Of a DNA stretch of 64,000 bases, positions 47,264-57,180 are shown in pieces. Made by a program: the position numbers and the translations under genes. The DNA lies in contig JAHBBC010000023.1 in assembly GCA_019915015.1 (NCBI GenBank), positions 310,001 through 374,000 of the forward strand, written 5' to 3'. The number at the start of each line of letters is the position of its first letter. Position 1 is the first letter of the stretch. A model generated the notes under the pieces. The model searched no databases, was not told where the DNA came from, and worked only from the letters and a program-made list of their open reading frames with translations. The DNA is from Auriscalpium vulgare. Lineage: Eukaryota > Basidiomycota > Agaricomycetes > Russulales > Auriscalpiaceae.

Positions 47264-48264
47264 AAACCCTCTACCATGTCCTTCAGGAAGGCTTTTGCTT
47301 CCTCTGCCTCATCTCCTTCGAGCCTCTTGATCTGCGCGGTCAAGTCCGAGATGGCACGGGTGACCGGCGGGATCTCTGCTTGAGTGGTCGCAGGAGCTAC
47401 TCCCGGCGCCGGACCGGTTTCTATCGCTCGGACCGTAGTGGCGTTGCGTGGGTTCTGCGGGCAATTGAACGCAATGTGCCCTGTCTGGCGACACCTGAAG
47501 CAACCACCCTTCAACCGTAGCTGCTCGCGCTCCTGTTCCGTGAGCTTGGTGAGGATCTGGGGCGAAGCGGAGGTTGCCGCCATACGCGGACGATTCTGCG
47601 GTGTGGTGGGCGGGGAAAATGAAGTCCTGGCTGGGCGCTTGGTTGCCGCCATCGTGCGGACGCGCTCAATGTAAGCAGCGTTTCTGTCCATCGCCTTCTT
47701 CTTCCACTGTTCCAGCGTCGCTGGTACAGGGTCTGCGCGAAGACAGTCGTCAAGGAGCCCTGAGTTCAGTCCTTTCTTAAAGAAATAGACGAGGGACTCC
47801 CCAGTGTACTTAGTCCGAGGGACCAGCGCGTCAAAGTCCGTGATGTACTCTGTGACCGTTCGCGTGTTCATCTTGAGATGATCTAGTTCCGCGCGAGCGG
47901 AATTCGTCTCGTCGAGGGGTGCGAAGTCGATGTCGAACTGGGCGAGGAGTTTGGCAAATGTGTCAAAGCGACGCGCGTGGGAGCTGCTGTTTAAGTAGGC
48001 ATCGTCGTCATCGAGTATCTCGTTGCTCCGAGCCTCAGCCCATTTGCCGGCGTTGTCTCCTTGGCAAAGGTCGAGGAACAGCGTGATCTTGTCGTCATCC
48101 GTCACGTACTTGGTGGGGTTGCCTCGCAGGAACATGCGGATACGCGTTTTGAAGTGTTTCGACATGGTGCGATCACCAGTGAACGGCGTTGGTTTGACGC
48201 CGATTTCGCCTTTGGCAGGAGTCGGGGTTGTCTGAGTCGGGTTCGTCGGATTGCTGGGAGCCAT
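47260..48264 (-). CDS. gag: Chromovirus Gag
   Basis: The first in-frame ATG (48264, MAPSNPTNPTQTT) gives 334 residues. A typical Ty3 capsid region follows (GNPTKYVTDDDKITLFLDL, then FFKKGLNSGLLDDCL), then a CCHC zinc knuckle CFRCRQTGHIAFNC (about 47460-47505) that binds genomic RNA, and the stop TGA at 47260-47262. The same frame is open upstream to 48885 with coding-like sequence (VEWFADDRQWEWYFVDDLKD) but without any ATG, so the natural start is uncertain. Confidence 0.88.
   Translation of the reverse strand: MAPSNPTNPTQTTPTPAKGEIGVKPTPFTGDRTMSKHFKTRIRMFLRGNPTKYVTDDDKITLFLDLCQGDNAGKWAEARSNEILDDDDAYLNSSSHARRFDTFAKLLAQFDIDFAPLDETNSARAELDHLKMNTRTVTEYITDFDALVPRTKYTGESLVYFFKKGLNSGLLDDCLRADPVPATLEQWKKKAMDRNAAYIERVRTMAATKRPARTSFSPPTTPQNRPRMAATSASPQILTKLTEQEREQLRLKGGCFRCRQTGHIAFNCPQNPRNATTVRAIETGPAPGVAPATTQAEIPPVTRAISDLTAQIKRLEGDEAEEAKAFLKDMVEGF
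47263..47269 (-). promoter_or_regulatory. -1 ribosomal frameshift site at the gag stop
   Basis: GGGTTTT on the minus strand, read G-GGT-TTT in the gag frame and followed at once by TGA. This is the X-XXY-YYZ slippery form. A -1 slip continues into TTG-AAG-CGC, exactly the protease frame. Confidence 0.75.
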
Positions 48265-48885
48265 GGTGAGAGATGTAGTCGGGGTGGGGGCAGTGATGAG
48301 GGTAGGAGTAGGGACGCGAGTCGGAGGTTGCGTGGGTACGGGAGTCTGGGTAGCGGATCGGAGGGTAATCGAGCGAAGAGTCTGCTGAGCAGTAATTTCT
48401 CGAGCGACTGCAACAGATCTTGCTAGTTCCTGATCGGATATGAAGCGATCGTTGCTCAACCAGAACCAACGGTCTTCGTCAACGGGACTAGAGGTGATTG
48501 GTTGCCAATGGACGAGGCGCCTGGTGTAATCGCTCTGCCACGCGTACCACTTATTATTGCGCGGGTCTAGTTCTACCCCTGCAGGTACGGAGACTGGCGA
48601 TGTGCGACGAGTCGGCGGTGATGCAGGACTTGGGATGCGTGATGGGGGAAGTGGGGTCTGTAGTGCTCGTGCGTCGCGGATATCGTCGTCAGTGACGTCT
48701 TTGAGATCGTCGACAAAGTACCACTCCCACTGCCGATCGTCCGCGAACCACTCTACTCTTCTTGGTCCAGTCGCAGTGTAGAGAACAAAGTGGTCCTCGC
48801 CTTCCTGATGGATCTCACTGGGAACGTTGTTGATAGCAGTGGTGAATGCGGGTTTGGAGTTGCTGTCGGGACCAATGGTGGTGTT

Positions 48886-49494
48886 CTAGAAGAAATCTGC
48901 CGCGACTGGGCGACGAGGACGTGGCTGAGGGATTGAGGGTGGAGCAGGGGATGGAGCAGGGCGTGTGATGCGACGGATTCGTTGGGCAAGGGAGATCGTG
49001 GGTTCAGGGCTTGGGCAGGGGGTAGGTCGTCCTCCAACGACAAAGTGGATCGGGGTGGTGCGAGGGTCAATGTATATCCCGATGGGGGAGAGCAGGAATG
49101 GCTGGTGGTATGCGTGCTCCGTGAGGTCGAAGTTGAATCGATTCAGATCAACGTCAAAGACTACTTTGATGCGGACGTATAAGAAGACGCTGACCGCACT
49201 GTTATTCCAATGCCACTCTGCTATCAGGGCCCACGTTCCGTGTATTGCCCAAAGGTCTTGTTCACAACGGTTACGGACGTTGAGAATATAATTGGTAGCG
49301 TTGGCAAGATCGATGGGTTGCGGTAGATGGGGCTGGTGATCAGGGTGATAAGGGCTAAGATACCTTTGCTGATAGATGAGCCAGCTAGCGGGGGAGGCCG
49401 TGGTGTCGATGGTGGTTTTTACGTCGCGTGGACGGCAAGGGTGAGAGCGATAAGAGAGATAAAAGGTGAGGTGGGCGTAGGAGAGACTGTTCAA
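48886..49494 (-). CDS. ATG-less open frame upstream of gag (ORF0)
   Basis: There are 203 codons in the same frame as gag, opening just after the 5' LTR and ending at TAG (48886-48888). Reading resumes without interruption to gag. The sequence looks coding (EQDLWAIHGTWALIAEWHW, PIHFVVGGRPTPCPSPEP), yet I see no Met codon anywhere in it. It could be translated from a non-AUG codon, be a remnant whose ATG mutated, or be joined by splicing. No known domain recognised. Confidence 0.45.
   Translation of the reverse strand: MNSLSYAHLTFYLSYRSHPCRPRDVKTTIDTTASPASWLIYQQRYLSPYHPDHQPHLPQPIDLANATNYILNVRNRCEQDLWAIHGTWALIAEWHWNNSAVSVFLYVRIKVVFDVDLNRFNFDLTEHAYHQPFLLSPIGIYIDPRTTPIHFVVGGRPTPCPSPEPTISLAQRIRRITRPAPSPAPPSIPQPRPRRPVAADFF
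49484..49493 (-). promoter_or_regulatory. Primer-binding site, self-priming type
   Basis: In element sense TGAACAGTCT lies 2 nt inside the 5' LTR. It does not begin TGG and matches no tRNA end I know. It is the exact complement of AGACTGTTCA at the predicted transcript 5' end (49624-49633), as in Tf1-type self-primed elements. Confidence 0.65.
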
Positions 49495-49495
49495 G

Positions 49496-49911
49496 TGTCA
49501 AGACTCGCGTCAAGGAACACACAAAAGAGCCGCCCAAGTCACCGACCGGACCAGAGGGATGAGACGAGTGAGAGTGCTGTGGCCAACAGCGCAGGCAGTG
49601 TATTGCGTACGGTGTAGACGAAGTGAACAGTCTGAGGAATAGGGAGAGAGACGAGTCCTTATATACTGAGTGAAGCCAAACAAGGGTAAACGGAAGAACA
49701 ATAGGGTGCGGAACAATAAGGAAGGAACCATGACAATGGACTCGGAGAACAATAAGAAGGGTGAACAATAGCGTACACAGCCTCGTCATAGAACTTCATG
49801 GAAGAGTCTAGAGAGGTCCGGATTAATGAGGGGTCTGGATCGTGGTCCGTGATTGATGGTGGATGCGAATGGCAGTCAAGAGAGTCGAAAGAAATGGAGC
49901 GATTCGTGACA
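49496..49911 (-). repeat. 5' LTR of the chromovirus with promoter
   Basis: 416 bp, TGTCA...TGACA. On the minus strand TATATAAGG (49657-49665) lies about 32 nt upstream of AGACTGTTCA (49633-49624), placing the expected transcription start at that 10-mer. Confidence 0.93.
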
Positions 49912-52900
49912 AATATCATCACGGATTACTAGTTGCACTTGGTGAAGCTCTTGTTGAGAATCACGTGCAAGAGACCCAAATTTCAAGCTTTCTGACAGCT
50001 TATTAATTTTTGCAAATACTGTGACATTGTTCACATCAGGCAAGGGCACACAGATAGGATCAGAATCAGCAGCATACATAATGAGAGCATCTGAGTGATG
50101 ACTGGAAAGATTAACTAGAATGACAGGGCCCTCTGAAGCAACTCTGGCTATGCTTGAATAATGTGGAGCTTTCAAAAATGACTCAAACATGGTGATGGAT
50201 TGTATATTATTGACAAGCTCAGACCACCTATCATTCAATGCTCTCTTTGCTGCCCATTGATTCTCTTGAAGTTGCTTACTTAAGAGTTCAGATTGAAAAG
50301 ATCTTGTGGCAAACTGTTCTAATTGTTGAGTGACAGTTTCAAATTGCTCCCCAAGAGCAGTGTCATGAAGTTTGATTTGCTCAATTTGGTCAGATCTGTA
50401 GTCTTTCATCTTGGACCACAGGATTCCTCTGCCCTGTTCCCATAACTGAACTGCTTTTTCATACTGCTTCTTCTCAATTGCCCATGATACTGTATTTGAG
50501 GTCAACGTTGAGGTACTCTGAACAGTCTCAAAGAAATAATGCTGCAGTTCCAGTGTTGGACGGACAATCAGACACTGCTCAAGCAATCCTAAAGCCTTCT
50601 CATATGCAGTCCCAGCACACTGTTGTTTGCATTCATGAGCAGCAATAGCCCACTCTGATGTGTACCTGAGTCGACTGGTTGTATCAGAGTGACTATAGTC
50701 ACTAGCCTGTTGGAATATCTCCCACACCTCATCAGCTATATCGCTTTTGGCTCTCAATTTACTCTCTCTTTTCAGGAGGATGTGAGCCAGATTTTGAAGG
50801 CTGTGAATTTTGTGAGGATTGCCTAAGCTGTATTAATTGCATGCTTCATTATATAATAAAATGGCCTCATCCAGATCTGGCATTTCACCTAGTTGATCAA
50901 ACTGTAATCCCAAGTCAGTTGCAAGATTGTTGAGGCTGTTGGAGTGATCAGGATGGCCTATTGGCCTCAATCTCAGTGCCTCTCTATCCAGTTCAATGGC
51001 CTCCTCCAGATCTGCCATTTTACCCACTTGACCAAAAAGGAATTTCAAGTTAATTGCAAGATTATTAAGACTTTGTGATCGATCAGGATGGCCTACTGGT
51101 GTTGATGTCAGTGCCTCTCTGTTTAGCTTGATGGCCTCCTCCAAATCTGCCATTCCACCCAGTTGCTCAAAATGGGTTTGCAAATAAAATGCAAGATTGC
51201 TGAGGCTTTGTGATCTATTAGGATGGCCTATTGGTATCAGGCTCAGTGCCTCTCTATTGAGTTTCATGGCCTCCGCCAGATCTGTCATTTCACCCAGTTG
51301 GTTAAAATGAGCTGCTAAGTCAGATGCAAGATTGTTGAGGCTTTGGAATCGATGAGGATGGCCTACTGGTATCAAGCTCAGTGCCTCTCTATCCAGTGTG
51401 ATGGCCTCGTCCAGATCTGCCATTCCCCCCAGTTGTACAAAATGGGTAAACAAATGAACTGCAAGGTTGTTGAGGCTGTGTGATCTATCAGGATGGCCTA
51501 CTGGTATCAGGCTCAGTGCCTCTCTATTGAGTTTCATGGCCTCCTCCAGATCTGTCATTGAGGGACTTCAGTAGCGTGCCAGACCAGTCGGGGCTGGTAT
51601 GTGCAGCCCGACCGGTCCTGGCGGGATCCCGCCCGTACCGCGCGGACTCAGCGCGCCCAGCGATGCTGGAGCAGCTGGAGCCCGTGCGCAGCGAGGGAGA
51701 CCGCCAGGACCGGGCGGATGCCGCCCGGTCTGTGCGCCGCTCGGGAGCCCCGCAACCATCGCCGCCCGCCGCCGTCGGTGCGCCTGGTCTGTGCGGGCCC
51801 GCCTCGTCCACGCGCGTGCCCCTTGCCGCCCTCACCGCGCGCCCCTCGCCGCCTGCACTGCGCGCCCCTTGTCGCCCTCGCTGCGCGCCCCTTGTCGCCC
51901 TCGCTGCGCGCCCCTGCTCGTCGCCCGCACCGCGCACCCCTCGTTGCCCGCACCGCCCGCCCCCGCTCGTCGCCCGCACCGCGCGCCCCTGCTCGTCTGA
52001 GTCGCCCTCGCTGCGCGCCTCGCGCTGCGAACGTTGTCGCCCTTGCCGCACGCCCCTCGTCGCCGTCGTCGTGCGCCCCTGCTCCTCGCCTGCGTCGCGT
52101 CGCCTGCTGCATGCGCAGCGTCCTGGCTGCACGTCCATGTGCGCTGCCCTCGCTGCGTGTCGTCCTTGCTGCGTGTTGGCCTGGCTGCGCGTCGTTCTTG
52201 TCGCGCGCCCCTGCACGCCGTCCTCCCTGCGCAGCCAGGAGGCACCTGGTGTGGCGCCATACAAGGCTGCACAGGCACGTCTCAACAGAAAGTGGGGGGC
52301 TGGGTGGCCGGGCGTGCTGGCGTGCGGGCGTGCGGGCGCGGAAACAAGGCAGGAGTGCCTGCATTGGCAAGTGAAGCCCAATTCCCACGATGTGCTGTCA
52401 ACAAAACCACGTGACCGAGGGGCCGCGTGGCAGGTTCAACGCGGCGCAAGGCCACTTTCTCCCCACTACCACCTGCCCCCAACTACCACACCGTCCCAAC
52501 ACCCCCACACTCTCACCATCATCTCGAAACCGACCGCCAGGTGCGTACGACGAGGCGGCAACGAGGGGCGGCGCGCTGCGAGGTCCAGGCGACGGCCCCG
52601 GCGTGCAGCGAGGGCGAGGATGTGCGCAATGACTCATGAGGTCGACAATTGCGCGCAGCGAGGGCCACGCATAGGCGTGCGGGCAACGAAGGGCGCGCGA
52701 CGAGGACCGCGACAAGCGAACAGAGGCAACGAAGGCGCGCAGGGAAGGCGACGAGCAGGGGCGCGCGGTGCGGGCGACGAGGGGTGCGCGGTGCGGGCGA
52801 CGAGCAGGGGCGCGCGGTGCAGGCGACAAGGGGCGCTCAGTGCAGGCGGCGAGGGGCGCGCGGTGAGGGCGGCAAGGGGCACGCGCGTGGACGAGGCGGG

Positions 52901-55298
52901 CCCGCACAGACCAGGCGCACCGATGGCGGCGGGCGGCGATGGTTGCGGGGCTCCCGAGCGGCGCACAGACCGGGCGGATGCCGCCCGGTCCTGGCGGTCT
53001 CCCTCGCTGCGCACGGGCTCCAGCTGCTCCAGCATCGCTGGGCGCGCTGAGTCCGCGCGGTACGGGCGGGATCCGCACCATGACCGGGCGGGCTGCACAT
53101 ACGAGCCCCGCCCGGTCCGGGACGCAACTGAAGTAGTACTGTCATTCCACCCAGTTGATTAAAATAAAGTTGCAAGTCAACTGCAAGATTGTTGATGCTT
53201 TGTAAGTGACCAGGATGGCCTACTGGCCTCAAGCTCAGTGCTTCTCTATCCAGTGTGATGGCCTCCTCTAGATCTTCCATTTCACCCAGTTGTTTAAAAT
53301 GTAGGCTTAAATCAAATGCAAGATTGGTAAGGCTTAGTGATCGATGAGGATGGCCTGCTGGCCTCAAACTCAGTGCCTCTCTATTCAGTGCCAAGGCCTC
53401 CTCCAGATCTGTCAATTCACACAGTTGGTCAAAATGGGTTTCCAAACAACATGCAAGATTGTTGAGGCTTTGTGATCGATCAGGATGGCCTACTGGCCTC
53501 AAGCTCCGTGCCTCTCTATTCAGTGTGATGGCCTCCTATAGATCTGCCATTTCACCCAGTTGGTCAAAATGGGTTTCCAAACAACATGCAAGATTGTTGA
53601 GGCTTTGTGATCGATCAGGATGGCCTACTGGCCTCAAGCTCAGTGCCTCTCTATTCAGTGTGATGGCCTCCTCTAGATCTGCCATTTCACCCAGTTGTTT
53701 AAAATGTATGTTTAAATCAATTGCAAGATTGGTAAGGCTTAGTGATCGATCAGGATGGCCTGCTGGCATCAAGCTCAGTGCCTCTCCATTCAGTGCCAAG
53801 GCCTCCTCCAGATCTGTCATTTCACCCAGTTGGTTAAAATGGGTTTCCAAACAACATGCAAGATTGTTGAGGCTTTGTGATCGATCAGGATGGCCTACTG
53901 GCCTCAGGCATAGTGCCTCCCTATTCAGTTTGATGGCCTCCTCCAGATCTGCCATTTTACCCACTTGACCAAAAAGGGATTTCAAGCCAACTGCAAGATT
54001 ATTCAGGCTTAGTGATCGATCAGGATGGCCTGCTGGCCTCAAGCTCAGTGCCTCTCTATTCAGTGCAATGGCCTCCTCCAGATCCGTCATTTCACCCAGT
54101 TGTTTAAAATGTAGGCTTAAATCAAATGCAAGATTGGTAAGGCTTTGGAATTGATGAGGATGGCTTGCTGGCCTCAAGCTCAGTGCCTCTCTATTCAGTG
54201 CCAAGGCCTCCTCCAGATCTGTCATTTCACCTAGTTGGTCAAAATGGGTTTCCAAACAACATGCAAGATTGTTGAGGCTTTGTGATCAATCAGGATGGCC
54301 TGCTGGCCTCAAGCTCAGTGCCTCTCTATTCAGTGTGATGGCCTCCTCTAGATCTGCCATTTCACCCAGTTGTTTGAAATGTATGTTTAAATCAATTGCA
54401 AGATTGGTAAGGCTTAGTGATCGATCAGGATGGCCTGCTGGCCTCAAGCTCAGTGCCTCTCTATTCAGTGTGATGGCCTCCTCTAGATCTGCCATTTCAC
54501 CCAGTTGTTTAAAATGTATGTTTAAATCAATTGCAAGATTGGTAAGGCTTAGTGATCGATCAGGATGGCCTGCTGGCCTCAAGCTCAGTGCCTCTCTATT
54601 CAATGCAATGGCCTCCACCAGATCCGTCATTTCACCCAGTTGGTCAAAATGAGTTGCCAAGTGAAGTGCAAGATTATTGAGGCTTTGTGATCGATAAGGA
54701 TGGCCTACTGGCCTCAAGCTCAGTGCCTCTCTATCCAGTGTGATGGCCTCCTCTAGATCTGCCATTTCACCCAGTTGTTTAAAATGTATGTTTAAATCAA
54801 ATGCAAGATTGGCAAGGCTTAGTGATCGATCAGGATGGCCTACTGGCATCAAGCTCAGTGCCTCTCTATCCAGTGTGATGGCCTCCTCTAGATCTGCCAT
54901 TTCACCCAGTTGTATGGGCAAGGCATGAGCAAGCTTATGAAGGCTTTGTGGTCGATCAGGATGACCTACTGGCCTCAAGCTCAGTGCATGCCTTATCATT
55001 GCAATATCTTCCTTAAGGTCTGCCATATGCTTTGTTCCGTTGGGATGGACCTATGGGAGTTTTGAAAGGCCGTTGAGTAGAACATCTCTCTCTTGTACTT
55101 CTCACTCACCACTATCACTGTGTCTGTAGGCAGTTCAAGGACTTGGCTGGTACAGCTGTTCCTTTCTGGTGTCAGCTGAAGGTGAACTGGATGCTGGATG
55201 GATGTAGCTGCTTTACCTATGTGATGGATGATGGTGGTTGACAATGAGGGCAAAGAGGCGACGCGCGGCCCAGTTTGATCCTTATCGGGACCTATCAC
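49912..55298 (-). pseudogene. TPR-CHAT gene, N-terminal TPR half
   Basis: From about 55298 an N-terminal segment (ELPTDTVIVVSEKYKREMF) leads into about 19 repeats of roughly 44 residues. The consensus is ADLEEAITLNREALSLRPVG then HPDRSQSLNNLA, a TPR variant usual in fungal TPR-CHAT proteins (53155-55026 and 50840-51551). Next comes an alpha-helical linker (49917-50810) reaching RDDI at the LTR edge, which continues as GMDE at 6908. Damage: nonsense codons at 54286-54288 (CGA to TGA), 53536-53538 (GAG to TAG) and 50833-50835 (probably CAA to TAA), a fold-back insertion at 51560-53138 and the chromovirus. The repeats would form a protein-binding superhelix. The copies are so alike that gene conversion or slippage is likely. 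Confidence 0.85.
51560..53138. mobile_element. Fold-back DNA transposon (non-autonomous), 1579 bp
   Basis: It is inserted in a TPR repeat with 8-bp target duplication CTGTCATT (51552-51559 and 53139-53146). Terminal inverted repeats are over 400 bp: ACTTCAGTAGCGTG at the left corresponds to the inverse of CGCAACTGAAGT at the right. Inner parts contain matching GCGCGCCCCTCGTCGCC-type arrays, in inverse orientation near 51840-52020 and 52710-52880. The centre (52250-52600) is unique. No transposase. 8-bp duplications occur in hAT, P and Zisupton/KDZ-type elements; the superfamily is undecided. Confidence 0.85.
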
Positions 55299-55840
55299 CT
55301 ACGATTGGCGCTGCGTTTGCGTTCTGCCACTGTCGATTCGCACGCCGACCTCCATCTCCCCAAAACCGCACACAATCGGACCCGCCATCATCATCTTTTG
55401 AAACCATCGGTCAATGTCTGCATCGCGCACCGTCCGAGACGCACCTCGCACCACCCTAATCGGCGGTGCAGAGACGATATTCACCTGTGATTCGGAGCGC
55501 ATAGCGGTGGAGGGCTATTGAGATGAGGGGCATAGGTGGTCGGGATAAAGCAACTCGGGAATGAAGTGCGTACCCTGCAGTGATTTTTGCCCTGCCACTG
55601 ACCGAACGGATTCCCTTGCCCGTGCCAGGTCCCGGATGCCGCACAAGCAGCTGTTCGGGGATTCTCCTCTCGTATGGGCATCATGTATGCGATCGCGCGC
55701 GGCGGCAACAACATCCTATGGCACACCCACCCCATGAGCCTCGCCTAGCAACGGCGAACTGCCCGCTCGTCGGACGGTGTAGAGGCTACTCAGAATTCCC
55801 GCCCGGACGGTCCCGTCCAGACACCGATCAACATGTACGT
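55299..55840. other. Upstream of TPR-CHAT, no supported gene
   Basis: Only short open frames occur. The TPR-CHAT promoter should lie here, but I could not identify core elements. Confidence 0.4.
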
Positions 55841-57180
55841 TGATGGGTACCAGCCGGTAGTAGGGCGGTAATGTCTTGTATACCTATCCCTAGAGCACAG
55901 TGCACGGTACCGTTGTGTGAGGGGCGAGTCGTCAGTGGTCCCGAAGTCTCCGGGAGCGTCTCCGAAGTGGGAATGGGGTGGTCGTAGCGTGATAGCAGTG
56001 AGTTCGGGAGTGATCCAAACTAGGAAGGACGAGGAAGTGTGGGGATGTTACGATCTGCGGGGTGTCGAGTGGTCGTGCAACGTAGGCAAAGTCGAAGTTG
56101 AATGCCGTGGTTCCGAAGTGCCGAAGTGATGGAGCCGAAGTGCCGAAGTGATTGGGTCGAGGATGGAGTCGAAGTCGAAGTTGAATGACAAAGGAGGGTA
56201 CGAAAGGCGAATACGATACGTGCGTCAAAGGCGAAGTCGAAGTCGGAGTCGAGATCCGAAGTCGAAGTCAAATACTATACGTGCGGCGTGCGGCGAAGGC
56301 GAAGTCGAAGTCGAAGTCGAAGTCGAAAGGTGCAAAGTCAGAAACGCTTTGACAATGCGAGAGGTCGAGGAGAGTCTCTAGCGTGAGTCTCACTATGAGG
56401 GGGAAGAAGGGGGCATATGATATCATGCAGAATATTGTACTGACAAGTCCTATATATACTACGAGTGAGTCCGAAGTAATATACAACCGTGCGAACAAAC
56501 AAGGGCATAAGTAGAACGAAACACGAAGCAAGTGGGTCAAGATCACAAGAAATGAGTAAGTCGCAAGCAAACGGTAAGTCGAACGCCATTGTTAGGAAGC
56601 CTGAGAAGAGTAGTCATGAAACCTAAGACAATGAAACATAAGGGACTCCACAGTGGGAATGTGCGCCTAACTTCGGAACGCGTTCCGAAGTCGCTGCGGC
56701 TATCGTCCGAAGTTCCGAAGTATTGCGTTGCATAGCGGTTCGACGCAGCTAGAAACGCAGCGAACCACATCTGGAGGGCTCGAGGTAGGGTCGGAATGGA
56801 GGGGACAATACTGGGAACGAGGGGGCAATGTTCTGGAGTGGATATGGCCTAGATGCGACATAGCCCAACAATCTGTGAGTGTTTCGACTCTGGATCACGT
56901 TTGGGGCGTGTCTGATGATGATGGGCTTTGTAAAGTCTGGACCGAATCACGTGCGGGCGCTTCGGAAAGATCCGTGGAGGCTGTGCTAGCGGGCCGAGAC
57001 CGGCGCGAGTTCGGAATCCGAAGTCACGTGACTTCGGAAAGTTCGGAAGTGACTGGGTTGAAACCTCGGAAACTGCTGGCCAAATTCCGAAGTCAGGTGA
57101 CTCTGAAGCGAAACTCTCGACTTGACGAAAGTTCGAAAATTGAAGTGAGATCTCCGCACACCGCAGAACCAGGCGTATCA
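55841..57180 (-). repeat. 3' LTR of the gag-only element
   Basis: TGATG...TATCA ends. I found no difference from 59146-60485 in the stretches I compared, and all short open frames in the two copies give the same translations. It is dense in CGAAGT / TCCGAAGT motifs, including a run of CGAAGT units near 56295-56325. Confidence 0.92.

Larger units (their letters stand above)
6909..49911 (-). mobile_element. Ty3/Gypsy chromovirus, itself interrupted by a 36-kb element
   Basis: The element lies on the minus strand between two 416-bp LTRs. Order in the sense direction is 5' LTR (49496-49911), ATG-less open frame, gag, protease, [35.9-kb insertion], RT-RNase H-integrase-chromodomain, 3' LTR (6909-7324). 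The flanks are GATAT (6904-6908) and AATAT (49912-49916), a 5-bp target duplication with one mismatch. Subtracting the nested insertion leaves about 7.06 kb, normal for the family. It landed inside the TPR-CHAT gene, between codons for RDDI and GMDE. Confidence 0.92.

Noticed and set aside
51558..53162. 534-codon open frame, plus strand
   Set aside because: It lies inside the fold-back element; its two ends are mirror images of each other, and other frames are equally open.
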